Source: an uncultured Alteromonadaceae bacterium
GTDB lineage: Bacteria; Pseudomonadota; Gammaproteobacteria; Enterobacterales; Alteromonadaceae
Direction of reading: 5' to 3'
Assembly: GCA_913056495.1 (NCBI GenBank)
Contig: CAJXMO010000003.1
Span: forward strand, 124,001-188,000
DNA: 64,000 bases
In this document: in pieces, positions 44,902-56,159 of the stretch
Position numbering within the stretch: the stretch's first letter is position 1
How the letters are laid out: every line of letters begins with the position of its first letter
Position numbers and translations under genes: made by a program
Notes under the pieces: model-generated
What the model was told of the DNA's origin: nothing
Databases searched by the model: none
Seen by the model: only the letters and a program-made list of their open reading frames with translations

Positions 44902-45276
44902 GTGAAAAAGCAACGACCAGTCAATTTAGAGCTAAATACAATTAGCTTTCCGGCTACCGCAATTGCTTCCATTTTACACCGGGTGACAGGTGTAATCATG
45001 TTTTTTGCAATGGGTATATTAATGTGGCTATTAGCTAAATCTTTGTCCTCGCCAGAGGGCTTTAAAATTGTAGCAGAATGGTCCAGTACGTTTTTTGCAA
45101 AATTTATTTATTGGGGCATTTTAACTGCTTTAGCATATCACCTCATTGGTGGCATTCGCCATTTAATCCAGGATTTGGGATATTGGGAAGAGTTGGAATC
45201 AGGTAACTCGAGTGCAGTTATCAGTTTAGCTCTTACGGGTATTCTTTCAGTATTAGCAGGGGTGTGGTTATGGTAA
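44902..45276 (+). CDS. sdhC: Succinate dehydrogenase cytochrome b556 subunit
   Basis: This 124-residue membrane anchor of complex II has three TM helices, the family start KKQRPVNLELNTISFPATAIASILHRVTGV, and the haem-ligand region ALAYHLIGGIRHLIQDLGYWE. The start is GTG. It is first in sdhCDAB and its end overlaps sdhD by 7 bp. It binds haem b and ubiquinone together with SdhD. Confidence 0.94.
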   Translation: MKKQRPVNLELNTISFPATAIASILHRVTGVIMFFAMGILMWLLAKSLSSPEGFKIVAEWSSTFFAKFIYWGILTALAYHLIGGIRHLIQDLGYWEELESGNSSAVISLALTGILSVLAGVWLW

Positions 45277-45617
45277 CAAATGCAGCAAGTTTAGGCCGAA
45301 GCGGTGTTCAGGATTTTATTTTAATCAGAGCTTCAGCCCTTATTTTGACCGCTTACAGTTTATTTATGGTTGGTTTTTTTATCTGTACACCAGAACTAAC
45401 CTATGCCAAGTGGAGTGAACTGTTTTCTTGTCTTTCGGTGAAGGTCTTCACTTTGATTACCCTGTTAGCTTTATTGGTACATGCCTGGATAGGTCTTTGG
45501 CAGGTACTGACTGACTATGTTAAGCCAACCGGTGTACGTATAAGTTTGCAATTTTTATTGAATATTGCTGCGCTTGCCTATGTGGCAACTGGCATTTTCG
45601 TTTTGTGGGGTGTGTAA
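45270..45617 (+). CDS. sdhD: Succinate dehydrogenase membrane anchor subunit
   Basis: From ATG 45270 this gives 115 residues; a GTG at 45264 is also in frame. It has three TM helices, begins VTNAASLGRSGVQDFILIRASALILTAYSLF, and has the haem/quinone histidine in LLALLVHAWIGLWQVLTDYVK. It overlaps sdhC and abuts sdhA with no gap. Confidence 0.92.
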   Translation: MVTNAASLGRSGVQDFILIRASALILTAYSLFMVGFFICTPELTYAKWSELFSCLSVKVFTLITLLALLVHAWIGLWQVLTDYVKPTGVRISLQFLLNIAALAYVATGIFVLWGV

Positions 45618-47381
45618 GTGACAATTCCAGTAAGAGAGTTTGACGCAATCGTTATTGGTGCAGGCGGTGCAGGTATGCGCGCTGCATTACAAATTACAGA
45701 ATCAGGTAAAACCTGTGCTTTATTATCCAAGGTTTTTCCGACTCGTTCACATACAGTATCCGCTCAGGGCGGGATTACAGTTGCTTTAGGCAACGCCCAC
45801 GATGATAACTGGCAATGGCACATGTATGACACAGTTAAAGGTTCTGATTATATTGGTGACCAGAATGCGATTGAATATATGTGTAAAACAGGGCCAGAAG
45901 CCATCGTTGAACTAGAAAACATGGGCCTGCCATTTTCTCGTTTTGAAAACGGCCGTGTTTATCAACGTCCATTTGGTGGTCAGTCTAAAAACTTTGGTGG
46001 TGAGCAAGCTGCCAGAACCGCAGCCGCTGCTGACAGAACAGGGCACGCTTTACTTCATTTACTTTACCAACAAAATGTTAAAAATAAGACAACGGTATTT
46101 AGTGAATGGTATGCATTAGACTTAGTTAAAAATCAGGACGGCGCAGTTGTCGGTTGTACCGCAATTGAAATTGAGACTGGTGAAATTGTTTATTTCAAAG
46201 CAAAAGCGACCGTTTTAGCAACCGGTGGCGCAGGTCGAATTTTCGCCTCTACTACAAATGCGCATATTAATACGGGTGATGGTGTTGGTATGGCGCTGCG
46301 TGCAGGGGTTGCCGTTCAGGATATGGAAATGTGGCAATTCCACCCAACTGGTATTGCTGGAGCGGGTGTTTTGGTGACAGAAGGTTGTCGTGGTGAAGGT
46401 GGTTACCTGTTAAATAAAGACGGTGAACGCTTTATGGAACGTTATGCACCAAATGCCAAAGATTTGGCTGGTCGCGACGTAGTTGCTCGCTCGATGATGA
46501 CAGAAATTCGCGAAGGTCGTGGCTGTGAAGGCCCTTGGGGTCCTCATATTAAGTTAAAACTAGACCACCTGGGTGCAGATGTTTTAGAAAGTCGTTTACC
46601 GGGTATTCTTGAGTTATCCCGCACATTTGCGCATGTTGATCCGGTTAAAGAACCTATTCCGGTTATTCCAACCTGTCACTATATGATGGGTGGCATCCCA
46701 ACTAATGTGAACGGTCAAGCCATGACATTAGATGAAAACGGCAATGATAAATTAATTGAAGGTTTATTTGCCTGTGGTGAAATTGCTTGCGTATCTGTCC
46801 ATGGTGCAAACCGTTTAGGTGGCAACTCGTTATTAGATTTAGTGGTATTTGGTCGGGCAACTGGCTTACATTTGGGTGAAGCACTAAATGACTATTCGGT
46901 TAAAGATGCGAACTCAGATGAAGTTGATCAGGCGTTAGCCCGTGTGAATCGCTGGGAAAATACGCAGAAAGGCGAAGACCCGGTACAAATCAGAAAAGAT
47001 TTGCAGGAATGTATGCAGCTTAACTTCTCGGTATTTAGAGAAGGCGATGCAATGGCAAAAGGCTTGTCTGAATTAAAAGAAATTCGCGAGCGTTTAAAAT
47101 CAGCACGCTTGGATGATACCAGTCGTGAATTCAATACGACACGCATTGAATGCTTAGAATTAGAAAACTTAATGGAAACTGCATTTGCAACGGCTGTTGC
47201 TGCAAACTACCGAACAGAAAGCCGGGGCGCGCACAGTCGTTTTGACTATCCGGAGCGTGATGATGCAAACTGGTTGTGTCACTCAATTTATTTACCTGAC
47301 TCAGAGTCTATGACTCGACGTGAAGTAAATATGCAGCCGGTTGAACGTGAAGCATTTCCACCAAAAGTAAGAACTTACTAA
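45618..47381 (+). CDS. sdhA: Succinate dehydrogenase flavoprotein subunit
   Basis: The 587 residues (E. coli 588) oxidise succinate to fumarate with covalently bound FAD. The Rossmann motif is [15 protein letters not shown]. The FAD-linking histidine lies in SHTVSAQGG. Substrate and catalytic segments are [11 protein letters not shown], the arginine in [10 protein letters not shown], and [28 protein letters not shown] is the C-terminal FAD contact. The start is GTG immediately after the sdhD stop, indicating translational coupling. Confidence 0.97.
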   Translation: MTIPVREFDAIVIGAGGAGMRAALQITESGKTCALLSKVFPTRSHTVSAQGGITVALGNAHDDNWQWHMYDTVKGSDYIGDQNAIEYMCKTGPEAIVELENMGLPFSRFENGRVYQRPFGGQSKNFGGEQAARTAAAADRTGHALLHLLYQQNVKNKTTVFSEWYALDLVKNQDGAVVGCTAIEIETGEIVYFKAKATVLATGGAGRIFASTTNAHINTGDGVGMALRAGVAVQDMEMWQFHPTGIAGAGVLVTEGCRGEGGYLLNKDGERFMERYAPNAKDLAGRDVVARSMMTEIREGRGCEGPWGPHIKLKLDHLGADVLESRLPGILELSRTFAHVDPVKEPIPVIPTCHYMMGGIPTNVNGQAMTLDENGNDKLIEGLFACGEIACVSVHGANRLGGNSLLDLVVFGRATGLHLGEALNDYSVKDANSDEVDQALARVNRWENTQKGEDPVQIRKDLQECMQLNFSVFREGDAMAKGLSELKEIRERLKSARLDDTSREFNTTRIECLELENLMETAFATAVAANYRTESRGAHSRFDYPERDDANWLCHSIYLPDSESMTRREVNMQPVEREAFPPKVRTY

Positions 47382-47393
47382 GCGAGTTTGAGC

Positions 47394-48104
47394 ATGAAAC
47401 GTATTTTTTCAATCTATCGTTATAACCCAGATGTTGATACTAAACCTCGCATGCAAGACTATGAGCTTGAGTTAGAAGAGGGTAGTGACATTATGGTGTT
47501 GGATGCACTTATCCAACTGAAAGAGCAAGATCCGACTTTATCATTTCGCCGTTCATGCCGTGAAGGGGTATGTGGTTCAGATGGTCTGAATATGAATGGT
47601 AAAAATGGTCTGGCCTGCATTACACCTTTATCACAATTAAAAGGGAAAAAAGCAGTCATTCGTCCGTTACCCGGTTTACCGGTTGTAAGGGATTTGATTG
47701 TGGATATGAGTCAATTTTATACTCAATACGAAAAAGTGAAGCCTTATTTAATTCCGGATGAAAAAAATATTCCAGCTGGTGAATATCTGCAATCCCCGGA
47801 AGAGCGTGAAGAGCTGGATGGTTTGTACGAATGTATTTTATGTGCTTGCTGTTCGACTTCCTGTCCTTCATTTTGGTGGAACCCGGATAAATTCATCGGA
47901 CCGGCTGGTTTACTGCATGCTTATCGCTTTTTAGCGGATTCTCGTGATGGCGCAAAAGCAGAACGACTGGCCGATTTAGATGATGCATTTAGCGTATTCC
48001 GTTGTCATAGCATCATGAATTGCGTTAGTGTATGTCCTAAAGGCTTAAATCCAACAAGAGCAATCGGCAAAATTAAGTCGATGTTGTTAAGCAAGGCTGT
48101 TTAG
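47394..48104 (+). CDS. sdhB: Succinate dehydrogenase iron-sulfur subunit
   Basis: From ATG 47394 this gives 236 residues, the start that aligns with E. coli SdhB; a TTG 6 bp earlier is in frame. The [2Fe-2S] cysteines lie in RRSCREGVCGSDGLNMNG and C-containing NGLACIT. The [4Fe-4S] and [3Fe-4S] clusters use CILCACCSTSCPSFW and CHSIMNCVSVCPKGLNP. It passes electrons from SdhA to quinone. A hairpin terminator follows, before sucA. Confidence 0.96.
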   Translation: MKRIFSIYRYNPDVDTKPRMQDYELELEEGSDIMVLDALIQLKEQDPTLSFRRSCREGVCGSDGLNMNGKNGLACITPLSQLKGKKAVIRPLPGLPVVRDLIVDMSQFYTQYEKVKPYLIPDEKNIPAGEYLQSPEEREELDGLYECILCACCSTSCPSFWWNPDKFIGPAGLLHAYRFLADSRDGAKAERLADLDDAFSVFRCHSIMNCVSVCPKGLNPTRAIGKIKSMLLSKAV

Positions 48105-48142
48105 ATAGCTACTTAAACTTTTCAGTTTAAGCATACTCTACT

Positions 48143-48180
48143 AAATAGCCGTTCTTGTTACGAGAATGGCTATTTTTTTA
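48143..48180 (+). terminator. Hairpin terminator between sdhB and sucA
   Basis: AAATAGCCGTTCT (48143-48155) pairs with AGAATGGCTATTT (48163-48175, one G-T pair) and is followed by a run of T. It could end or attenuate sdh transcripts ahead of sucA, 33 bp before the sucA start. Confidence 0.8.
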
Positions 48181-48212
48181 TAAGTAAAATTTTAGCGGTA
48201 AAGGAAAAAATA

Positions 48213-51029
48213 ATGCATGAAGGCACGATGAAAGCATGGCTTGAGTCTTCGCAGTTAGCCGGTGGCAATGCGACCTATATTGAGGCGTTATACGAGCAGT
48301 ATCTTGATAATCCACAAAGCGTAAATGATGAGTGGCGCGCTTTATTTGATTCATTCCCGAGCGTTGAAGGGGTGGACGTTGAAGCTAAGCATTCGGATGT
48401 TCAGGCTGAATTTAAAGAGAACGCGAAAAATCCTCGTCGTACTCAGGTTGTTGTTCAGCAGGGCAACTCAGACATTAAACAAGTCAAAGTATTGCAACTG
48501 ATTAATGCGTACCGGTTCAGAGGTCATCAACACGCAAACCTAGACCCGCTTGGGTTGTGGGAACAAGAGCGAGTTCGGGATCTTGAATTGGCTTACCATG
48601 AGCTGGATAAAGATGATCTTGAAAAAAGCTTTAATGTTGGTTCGCTGGCTGTTGGTCAGGAAAACCTACCGCTAAAAGATATTCATAGTAAATTGGTTAA
48701 AACCTATTGTGGATCTGTCGGTGCAGAATACATGTATTTGACTTCAACCGACGAAAAACGTTGGTTGCAGCAAAGGTTAGAATCCGTTCAATGCGAGCCT
48801 AAGTTGTCTACTGAGAAAAAAATAAAACTCTATAAAGAGTTGGTAGCAGCCGATGGTTTGGAAAAGTATCTGGCGAGTAAATTCCCAGGTGCTAAACGCT
48901 TTTCACTGGAAGGTGGCGATGCATTAATCCCTATGCTTAAAGGGTTAATATCCAGAGCAGGGGAGCAAGGCACTAAAGAAGTTGTCATTGGCATGGCTCA
49001 CCGCGGGCGCTTAAACGTACTCGTGAATGTATTGGGTAAAAACCCTTCTGTATTATTTGATGAGTTCTCCGGTAAACACGATGAATCTTTGGGTTCGGGC
49101 GATGTTAAATATCATATGGGTTACTCTTCGGATTTTGCAACTCCGGGTGGTAATGTTCACCTTGCGCTTGCGTTTAACCCCTCTCACCTTGAAATTGTCA
49201 ACCCGGTTGTAATGGGCTCAGTTCGTGCACGTCTAGACAGACGAGACAGTGTTGATGGGACGATCGCTTTACCCATTACGATTCATGGCGATTCTGCGAT
49301 TGCGGGCCAGGGCGTTGTACAGGAAACCTTTAACTTATCTCAAACTCGTGCCTATGCAGTCGGTGGTACAGTGCGTATTGTGGTGAACAATCAGGTTGGG
49401 TTTACTACCTCGAATCCTCAGGATACACGGTCAACTCAGTATTGTACTGACATTGCTAAAATGGTTCAGGCACCGATTTTCCATGTGAATTCAGACGATC
49501 CTGAAGCTGTGATGTTTGCAACTGAAGTCGCTCTGGATTTCAGAAATAAATTTAAACGTGATGTGGTGATTGATTTAGTCTGTTACCGACGTCATGGTCA
49601 TAACGAAGCTGATGAGCCGAGCGCTACACAGCCGTTAATGTATAAAAAGATTAAAAAACACCCGGTTCCACGCCAGATATATGCTCAACAGCTGATAGGT
49701 GAAAATGTATTGGCTGAGCAAGATGCTGAGCGATCTGTAGAAGAATATCGTTCTGCGCTCGACCACGGTGCCTGTGTGGTTGAAGAATGGCGACCTATGA
49801 TGGAACACTCAGTTGACTGGCGTCCTTTCTTAAACCATGACTGGGATATCGAATATGATGCTTCAATTTCGCTTGAAGAACTCACGCGTTTGGCTAATTC
49901 AGTTTCACAATACCCGGACTCAGTGACACCTCAGTCTCGTGTGAAAAAGATTTACCAAGATAGAGCTAAAATGGCAGCCGGCGAAAAATTACTCGACTGG
50001 GGATTTGCCGAAACGCTGGCGTATGCGGATTTAGTTGATACGGGTACACGCATCCGGTTAACCGGTCAGGATGTTGGGCGAGGTACTTTCTTCCACCGTC
50101 ATGCATTTATCCATGACCAAAAGTCTGCTGAACCTTATATGCCGTTAAGTCATATCAGTGATGAGCAATCTAAAATTGAAATATATGACTCAGTTTTATC
50201 TGAAGAAGCTGTACTGGCATTTGAATACGGTTATGCAACAGCTGAACCTAAAACGTTAACTATCTGGGAAGCTCAGTTTGGTGACTTTGCAAATGGTGCT
50301 CAAGTTGTAATTGACCAGTTCCTGAGCTCAGGTGAGCAAAAGTGGGGGCGTTTATGTGGTTTAACCTTATTATTGCCTCATGGTTATGAAGGTCAGGGAC
50401 CTGAGCATTCATCAGCCAGACTGGAGCGTTTTTTACAGTTATGTGCCGATCACAATATTCAGGTTTGTGTACCGACAACCCCAGCACAGGTATTTAATAT
50501 GCTGCGCCGTCAGGCCATTCGCCCGATGCGTCGACCACTGGTTGTAATGTCTCCTAAATCATTATTACGCCATCCTCAGGCCGTTTCTTCACTAGAGGAG
50601 TTATCTACCGGTGTATTCCATAATGTCATTAGCGAAATTGATGACATTCCGGCAGATAAAGTTGACAGAGTTGTAATGTGTAGCGGTAAAGTGTATTACG
50701 ATTTACGCGATGCGCGTTCAAAAAATGAATTAAGCAATGTTGCTATTATCCGGATTGAACAGCTATATCCATTCCCGGAAGCCGATATGGCTAAAATTCT
50801 GCAAGATTATCAGCATGTTAAAGAGTTTGTTTGGTGTCAGGAAGAGCCTCAAAACCAAGGTGCCTGGTATTGTAGCCAACATCATTTCAGAAATGTTATC
50901 CCTGAGGGATCTCAGTTGCAATATGTGGGTCGACAAGCTTCGTCTTCACCGGCTGTTGGCTATTTAGCAGTCCATAATCAACAACAAAAAGAACTGGTGC
51001 ATCAAGCACTTGGCTTAGAGATAGAATAA
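48213..51029 (+). CDS. sucA: 2-oxoglutarate dehydrogenase E1 component
   Basis: The 938 residues (E. coli 933) form the thiamine-diphosphate decarboxylase of the 2-oxoglutarate dehydrogenase complex. Seen are the N-terminal E2-binding segment ([26 protein letters not shown]), [28 protein letters not shown], the ThDP site around [17 protein letters not shown] and [19 protein letters not shown], and the C-terminal transketolase domain with [28 protein letters not shown] precedes the ATG. sucB follows 11 bp later. Confidence 0.97.
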   Translation: MHEGTMKAWLESSQLAGGNATYIEALYEQYLDNPQSVNDEWRALFDSFPSVEGVDVEAKHSDVQAEFKENAKNPRRTQVVVQQGNSDIKQVKVLQLINAYRFRGHQHANLDPLGLWEQERVRDLELAYHELDKDDLEKSFNVGSLAVGQENLPLKDIHSKLVKTYCGSVGAEYMYLTSTDEKRWLQQRLESVQCEPKLSTEKKIKLYKELVAADGLEKYLASKFPGAKRFSLEGGDALIPMLKGLISRAGEQGTKEVVIGMAHRGRLNVLVNVLGKNPSVLFDEFSGKHDESLGSGDVKYHMGYSSDFATPGGNVHLALAFNPSHLEIVNPVVMGSVRARLDRRDSVDGTIALPITIHGDSAIAGQGVVQETFNLSQTRAYAVGGTVRIVVNNQVGFTTSNPQDTRSTQYCTDIAKMVQAPIFHVNSDDPEAVMFATEVALDFRNKFKRDVVIDLVCYRRHGHNEADEPSATQPLMYKKIKKHPVPRQIYAQQLIGENVLAEQDAERSVEEYRSALDHGACVVEEWRPMMEHSVDWRPFLNHDWDIEYDASISLEELTRLANSVSQYPDSVTPQSRVKKIYQDRAKMAAGEKLLDWGFAETLAYADLVDTGTRIRLTGQDVGRGTFFHRHAFIHDQKSAEPYMPLSHISDEQSKIEIYDSVLSEEAVLAFEYGYATAEPKTLTIWEAQFGDFANGAQVVIDQFLSSGEQKWGRLCGLTLLLPHGYEGQGPEHSSARLERFLQLCADHNIQVCVPTTPAQVFNMLRRQAIRPMRRPLVVMSPKSLLRHPQAVSSLEELSTGVFHNVISEIDDIPADKVDRVVMCSGKVYYDLRDARSKNELSNVAIIRIEQLYPFPEADMAKILQDYQHVKEFVWCQEEPQNQGAWYCSQHHFRNVIPEGSQLQYVGRQASSSPAVGYLAVHNQQQKELVHQALGLEIE

Positions 51030-51040
51030 GAGATTTAAAA

Positions 51041-52570
51041 ATGGCTATTGATATTAAAGTTCCTGGATTACCAGAATCTGTTGCTGATGCAAGTATCGCA
51101 ACCTGGCATGTAAAAGAAGGCGATTCAGTTAAACGCGATCAAAATCTGGTTGATATTGAAACCGATAAAGTTGTATTGGAAGTGGTTGCTGAAAAAGATG
51201 GTGTTATTGGTGAAATTATTCACGGTGAAGGTGATACTGTTTTAGCTCAGCAAGTTATCGGAAAATTACTTGATGGTGGAGAAACAGCAGCGCCCGCTAA
51301 AAAAGCAGAAAAATCTTCATCAGATAAAGCAGATAAAGAAAAGCCCCAAACAGAAACGCAAAATAAAGGTGAAAGTGTGGAAGTCAAAGTACCCGTCTTA
51401 CCAGAATCAGTTGCAGATGCAACTATCGCGACCTGGCACGTACAACCAGGTGAGTCCGTAAAACGTGAACAAAACTTAGTTGATATTGAAACGGATAAAG
51501 TCGTATTAGAAGTAACCGCTGAGTGTGATGGTGTATTGACCGAAATTATTGAACCTGAAGGCACTACGGTGAATGCTGAGCAAGTTATAGCTAAACTTGA
51601 AAAAGGTGCATCAGCGCCAGTCGCTGAAGCTAAGACCGAAACTCAGGCTGAATCGTCTGAAGAGGTTGACGATTCCTTAACACCTTCTGTACGTCGAGCA
51701 TTATCATTAAATGGTATCAGTGCAGAAGAAGCAAAAAATATCAGTCGTTCAGGTGACAAAGGTCGCTTGATGAAAGAAGACGTTGAAGCTTATGTTAAAG
51801 CTAAACAAGCTAAGCAGGCTCAGTCATCACAGCCAGCTGCAAGTGCACAAGCGGCTGAAGCTTTAGGTAATCGTACACAAAAACGTGTCCCTATGACTCG
51901 TTTGCGTAAAACGGTTGCGACGCGCTTATTAGAATCGAAAAATACCACAGCTATGTTAACGACGTTTAACGAAGTTAACATGAAGCCGATTATGGATATT
52001 CGTAAAGAATACAAAGACGTATTTGAGAAAAAACATGGTATTCGTTTAGGCTTTATGTCTTTCTTCACTAAAGCTGTGACAGAAGCTTTGAAACGTTATC
52101 CATCAGTAAATGCATCGATTGATGGTGACGATATTGTTTATCACAATTATTTTGATGTCAGCATGGCCGTTTCTACGCCTCGTGGTCTGGTCACGCCTGT
52201 ATTACGAGATTGTGACCAGTTATCTTTGGCCGATATCGAAAAAGGCATTCGCGAATTGGCGTTAAAAGGTCGTGACGGCAAGCTGACACTTGATGAAATG
52301 ACAGGTGGTAATTTCACGATTACTAACGGTGGTGTATTTGGTTCACTGATATCAACACCGATTATTAACTTGCCGCAAACGGCTATTCTGGGTATGCATA
52401 AAATTCAGGACAGACCAATGGCCGTTAATGGTAAAGTAGAAATTTTGCCAATGATGTACTTAGCTCTGTCGTATGACCATAGATTAATTGACGGTAAAGA
52501 GTCAGTAGGCTTCCTGGTAACTGTTAAAGAATTACTTGAAGATCCGACTCGTTTATTACTGGATCTTTAA
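51041..52570 (+). CDS. sucB: 2-oxoglutarate dehydrogenase E2 (dihydrolipoyl succinyltransferase) with two lipoyl domains
   Basis: This 509-residue succinyltransferase is about 100 residues longer than E. coli SucB (405) because it has two lipoyl domains (about 1-78 and 109-186). Each has the lipoylation motif [11 protein letters not shown] with its modified lysine. Ala/Glu/Lys/Gln-rich linkers follow each, then an E1/E3-binding domain (about 215-250; [19 protein letters not shown]) and the catalytic domain (about 280-509) ending with the active-site [12 protein letters not shown]. The two lipoyl domains are close copies, indicating internal duplication. Confidence 0.95.
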   Translation: MAIDIKVPGLPESVADASIATWHVKEGDSVKRDQNLVDIETDKVVLEVVAEKDGVIGEIIHGEGDTVLAQQVIGKLLDGGETAAPAKKAEKSSSDKADKEKPQTETQNKGESVEVKVPVLPESVADATIATWHVQPGESVKREQNLVDIETDKVVLEVTAECDGVLTEIIEPEGTTVNAEQVIAKLEKGASAPVAEAKTETQAESSEEVDDSLTPSVRRALSLNGISAEEAKNISRSGDKGRLMKEDVEAYVKAKQAKQAQSSQPAASAQAAEALGNRTQKRVPMTRLRKTVATRLLESKNTTAMLTTFNEVNMKPIMDIRKEYKDVFEKKHGIRLGFMSFFTKAVTEALKRYPSVNASIDGDDIVYHNYFDVSMAVSTPRGLVTPVLRDCDQLSLADIEKGIRELALKGRDGKLTLDEMTGGNFTITNGGVFGSLISTPIINLPQTAILGMHKIQDRPMAVNGKVEILPMMYLALSYDHRLIDGKESVGFLVTVKELLEDPTRLLLDL

Positions 52571-52587
52571 TTCATTAAGCAGATATT

Positions 52588-52617
52588 AAAAAGCGGTACT
52601 GAGTATCGCTTTTTTTA
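52588..52617 (+). terminator. Terminator between sucB and sucC
   Basis: AAAAAGCGGTA pairs with TATCGCTTTTT around CTGAG and is followed by more T. It separates sucAB from sucCD, which begins about 100 bp downstream. Confidence 0.7.
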
Positions 52618-52719
52618 TATCTTGTTTTTCAATTTTCATTTTCCAACAAACTTAATTCATTAAACTCGCTTATAAGAGTGTGTTGGCATGAGTGATTTAA
52701 CTAACAAAGGGTAATTGTT

Positions 52720-53886
52720 ATGAATTTGCACGAATATCAAGGCAAGCAATTATTCGCGGATTATGGTTTACCTGTATCCCGCGGTATTGCAGCACAAACA
52801 CCTCACGAAGCCGTTGCAGCGGTTGATCAAGTTGAGGGCGATAAGTATGTCGTTAAAGCTCAGGTTCATGCTGGTGGTCGTGGTAAAGCTGGTGGGGTTA
52901 AACTGGTTTCGACTAAAGCTGAAGTTGAAGCTTTTGCAAAAGAATGGTTAGGTAAAAATTTAGTAACCTATCAAACAGATGCGAATGGTCAGCCGGTTAG
53001 CCGAATTTTGGTAGAACCAGCTTGTCCTTTTAAGCAGGAGCTATACCTGGGCGCAGTGGTTGACCGTTCAAGCAGACGCATTGTATTTATGGCATCTACT
53101 GAAGGCGGTGTTGAAATTGAAAAAGTGGCGGCTGAAACCCCTGAAAAAATCTTAAAAACTACGATTGATCCGTTAACGGGAGCACAGCCTTATCAAGCCC
53201 GTGAAATGGCATTTAAACTGGGCTTGCAAGGCAAGCAAATCAAACAGTTTACACAAATATTGTTAGGCTTATCTAAGCTATTTGTTGAAAAAGACGTTGC
53301 TCTGATTGAAGTGAACCCGTTAGTGATTACTAATGATGATGACTTATTATGTTTAGATGCAAAAGTAGTGATTGATAGTAATGCACTTTACCGTCATCCG
53401 GATTTACGCGAAATGCACGATCCAACTCAAGAAGATGAACGTGAAGCTCATGCTGCTAAATGGGAACTCAACTATGTTGCTCTAGACGGCAATATTGGCT
53501 GTATGGTAAACGGTGCCGGTCTGGCAATGGGGACTATGGATATTGTTCAGCACCATGGTGGTAAACCTGCTAACTTCCTGGATGTAGGTGGCGGCGCAAC
53601 CAAAGAGCGTGTGGTTGAAGCATTCAAAATTATTTTATCAGACGAGAACGTTAAAGCGGTTTTAATTAATATTTTTGGTGGGATTGTGCGTTGTGATCTG
53701 ATCGCTGAAGGTGTGATTGGCGCGGTTGAAGAAGTGGGTGTGAAAGTACCTGTTGTTGTTCGTCTGGAAGGTAACAATGCTGAACTTGGCACAAAAGTAT
53801 TGGCCGATAGTGGCTTGAATATTATTGCTGCAACCAGTTTAACAGATGCTGCAGTACAGGCGGTAAAAGCAGCGGAGGCGAAATAA
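52720..53886 (+). CDS. sucC: Succinyl-CoA synthetase beta subunit (ADP-forming)
   Basis: The 388 residues equal E. coli SucC. It starts [22 protein letters not shown] with an ATP-grasp domain: [20 protein letters not shown], and metal-binding IEVNPLVIT with LDAKVVID. The C-terminal CoA-ligase domain has [12 protein letters not shown] and [13 protein letters not shown] and [16 protein letters not shown]. With SucD it makes ATP from succinyl-CoA. The stop shares one base with the sucD start. Confidence 0.97.
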   Translation: MNLHEYQGKQLFADYGLPVSRGIAAQTPHEAVAAVDQVEGDKYVVKAQVHAGGRGKAGGVKLVSTKAEVEAFAKEWLGKNLVTYQTDANGQPVSRILVEPACPFKQELYLGAVVDRSSRRIVFMASTEGGVEIEKVAAETPEKILKTTIDPLTGAQPYQAREMAFKLGLQGKQIKQFTQILLGLSKLFVEKDVALIEVNPLVITNDDDLLCLDAKVVIDSNALYRHPDLREMHDPTQEDEREAHAAKWELNYVALDGNIGCMVNGAGLAMGTMDIVQHHGGKPANFLDVGGGATKERVVEAFKIILSDENVKAVLINIFGGIVRCDLIAEGVIGAVEEVGVKVPVVVRLEGNNAELGTKVLADSGLNIIAATSLTDAAVQAVKAAEAK

Positions 53887-54758
53887 TGAGCATTTTAATT
53901 AATAAAGATACCAAAGTCATCTGTCAGGGTTTCACAGGCTCTCAGGGTACATTTCATTCAGAACAAGCAATTGCATACGGCACTAAAATGGTCGGTGGGG
54001 TAACACCGGGTAAAGGGGGTCAAACGCATTTAGGTTTGCCTGTTTTTAATACTGTAAAAGATGCAGTGGAAGCAACGGGTGCACAGGCGAGTGTTATTTA
54101 TGTTCCAGCTCCGTTTTGTAAAGATTCTATCCTCGAAGCTGCTAATGCAGGCATAGAGCTGATTGTATGTATTACTGAAGGCATTCCAACTTTAGATATG
54201 CTGGAATGTAAAGTGAAATGCGACGAACTGGGCGTGGTATTAATTGGTCCTAACTGTCCGGGTGTGATTACGCCGGGTGAATGTAAAATCGGTATTATGC
54301 CGGGCCATATTCATTTACCGGGTCGTGTAGGCATTGTTTCTCGTTCAGGTACTCTGACGTATGAAGCGGTAAAACAAACCACTGATGCAGGCTTTGGCCA
54401 GTCGACTTGTGTCGGTATCGGTGGTGATCCTATTCCAGGTTCGAACTTTATTGATATCCTGAAACGATTTGAAGAAGACCCAAAAACGGAAGCTATCGTT
54501 ATGATCGGTGAGATTGGCGGAAGCGCCGAAGAAGAAGCGGCTGCTTTTATCAAAGCAAATGTCACTAAACCGGTTGTTTCTTATATTGCTGGTGTTACTG
54601 CGCCTCCGGGTAAACGTATGGGCCATGCCGGTGCGATTATTTCAGGTGGTAAGGGCACAGCAGCTGAAAAATTTGCGGCGTTAAAAGATGCGGGTGTCAC
54701 CACAGTTGAGTCTCTTGCCGACATCGGTAAAGCGTTGAAAGAGCGTACTGGTTGGTAA
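53886..54758 (+). CDS. sucD: Succinyl-CoA synthetase alpha subunit
   Basis: The 290 residues match E. coli SucD (289). The CoA-binding Rossmann domain has [26 protein letters not shown] and [20 protein letters not shown]. The phosphohistidine lies in the segment [19 protein letters not shown]. It overlaps sucC by one base and ends the TCA cluster with a strong terminator. Confidence 0.97.
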   Translation: MSILINKDTKVICQGFTGSQGTFHSEQAIAYGTKMVGGVTPGKGGQTHLGLPVFNTVKDAVEATGAQASVIYVPAPFCKDSILEAANAGIELIVCITEGIPTLDMLECKVKCDELGVVLIGPNCPGVITPGECKIGIMPGHIHLPGRVGIVSRSGTLTYEAVKQTTDAGFGQSTCVGIGGDPIPGSNFIDILKRFEEDPKTEAIVMIGEIGGSAEEEAAAFIKANVTKPVVSYIAGVTAPPGKRMGHAGAIISGGKGTAAEKFAALKDAGVTTVESLADIGKALKERTGW

Positions 54759-54800
54759 AACATGCGCTTTAGTATTGAAAAGTAACGCTTTTCGAATTAT

Positions 54801-54828
54801 AAAACCGGCAGCCAATGCCGGTTTTTTT
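54801..54828 (+). terminator. Terminator after sucD
   Basis: AAAACCGGCA (54801-54810) pairs with TGCCGGTTTT (54816-54825) around a 5-nt loop, then T-run. It ends the sucCD transcript. Confidence 0.88.
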
Positions 54829-54850
54829 ATATTTGAATGTAAGGAATAAT

Positions 54851-55243
54851 ATGTTTGAGCTATTAATGTCTGTTCGCGATTATGAATGCGATATGCAAGC
54901 TATCGTCAATAATAGTGTTTATATGAATTATCTGGAGCACGCCAGACATGAATTTTTAAAAAGCATTGATATTGATTTTGCAGCCTTGGCAGAGGCGGGT
55001 ATTAATCTGGTTGTTGTACGCGCTGAATTGGACTATAAATCATCCTTAAAAAGTGGCGATCATTTTACCGTCAGCGTCAGTTTAGAAAAGGTTTCTAAAT
55101 TGAGATTTGCATTTAATCAGATCATTCAAACAACCGATGGAAAAAAGATACTGGAAGCAAAAGTAATTGGGACTTCTATTAATCAAAGAGGGCGTCCTGA
55201 ATTTCCAAAAGAGCTTTTAGCTGCATTTGACGCCAACGCCTGA
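54851..55243 (+). CDS. Acyl-CoA thioesterase, 4HBT/YbgC-like hotdog family
   Basis: The start at ATG 54851 has AAGGAA 7 bases upstream; an in-frame ATG at 54815 lies inside the sucD terminator and is unlikely. The 130-residue protein has the hotdog signature VRDYECDMQAIVNNSVYMNYLEHARHEFL, where the Asp and Asn positions fit 4-hydroxybenzoyl-CoA thioesterase-type catalysis, and RAELDYKSSLKSGDHFTVSVSL. The substrate is unknown. It is a single gene after sucCD. Confidence 0.85.
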   Translation: MFELLMSVRDYECDMQAIVNNSVYMNYLEHARHEFLKSIDIDFAALAEAGINLVVVRAELDYKSSLKSGDHFTVSVSLEKVSKLRFAFNQIIQTTDGKKILEAKVIGTSINQRGRPEFPKELLAAFDANA

Positions 55244-55303
55244 TTCAGTTATAAAGTGATTGTACCTAGTGGTATTTAAGCCCACGGAATCCTGAGGATT
55301 GTT

Positions 55304-55585
55304 ATGAAAAAACTTCTTGTATTATTAGCAACTTTAGCAACATCAGCTCATTTGTATGCAGCACCAGCTCAGGTTGCATTATGCGCAACTTGCCATGGTA
55401 AAGATGGTATTTCAACCATGCCTATTTATCCTAATTTGGCTGGTCAGAAAGAGCAGTATCTGTATTTGCAATTGCAAAAGTTTAAAGACGATACACGCCC
55501 TGATCCTATAATGAAAGGTATGGTGGCGGCTTTAACCGATGAAGATATGAAAGCGCTTGCTAAATATTATGCAGAACTGAAGTAA
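55304..55585 (+). CDS. Small periplasmic cytochrome c (class I, c553-like)
   Basis: This 93-residue protein has a signal peptide (about 1-19, ending LYAAP), one haem-binding CATCH (starting about residue 27) and a C-terminal methionine region IMKGMVAALTDEDMKALAKYYAEL, where a Met supplies the axial ligand. This is the short cytochrome c553/c4-half type seen alone or near oxidases. The redox partner is unknown. GAGGATTG precedes the ATG. Confidence 0.88.
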   Translation: MKKLLVLLATLATSAHLYAAPAQVALCATCHGKDGISTMPIYPNLAGQKEQYLYLQLQKFKDDTRPDPIMKGMVAALTDEDMKALAKYYAELK

Positions 55586-55609
55586 CAAAACGGCGCTATT
55601 AAAAATGAC

Positions 55610-55631
55610 GAGCTTGCGAATCGGCAAGCTC
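55610..55631. terminator. Bidirectional hairpin between cytochrome c and marR genes
   Basis: GAGCTTGC (55610-55617) pairs with GCAAGCTC (55624-55631). On the reverse strand ATTTTTAAT follows. It overlaps the stop codon of the MarR gene by 2 bases. Confidence 0.65.
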
Positions 55632-56112
55632 ATTTAACCCCGTTTTGAAACACTTCCTGATTCATCTGCTCCTGACTCAACTCATCCAAATTTTCAGACA
55701 ACATATTCAATACTTTAAAGCAACTTCTTAAATCATCGGTTGGTATGCCTTTAATCATTTGTTTACTGATTTTAGCTAAAGCCTGATTAAGCTGAGATTT
55801 TATCTGATTGCCCTGCTCAGAAAGCCGGATGATGCATTTTCGTTTATTTTCTTTTAATACACGGCGAATAATCCAGTTTTGCCGGGTTAACTGATCTAAC
55901 AATCGTGTAATTGCGGCTTTGTCTTTATGGGTTTTATTGATTAACTCCTGCTGCTCTATGCCTTTTTCAGGAATTAAATTAAGCATAAAAAAGGCTTCAG
56001 GGGTCGTTGAGATGTTATTTTGCTGAATCAGCTGTTTGATAGCTTGTTTCATCAGAAATGCACTGCTGTGCAGTGCATAACCCAGAGTTTTTTCTATATC
56101 TGTTTTTGGCAT
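55630..56112 (-). CDS. MarR-family transcriptional regulator
   Basis: This 160-residue winged-helix protein has the DNA-binding core EQQELINKTHKDKAAITRLLDQLTRQNWIIRRVLKENKRKCIIRLSEQGNQIKSQL at about 69-125, flanked by dimerisation helices. The wing has the basic KENKRK. The ligand and target are unknown. It may control its own expression or the adjacent dxs-ispA-xseB group, from which it is separated by about 47 bp on the same strand. Confidence 0.88.
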   Translation of the reverse strand: MPKTDIEKTLGYALHSSAFLMKQAIKQLIQQNNISTTPEAFFMLNLIPEKGIEQQELINKTHKDKAAITRLLDQLTRQNWIIRRVLKENKRKCIIRLSEQGNQIKSQLNQALAKISKQMIKGIPTDDLRSCFKVLNMLSENLDELSQEQMNQEVFQNGVK

Positions 56113-56159
56113 TTTTTAATCCGCGTACAGGGCTTAAAAATGCCAGTCAGAGCACAAGC

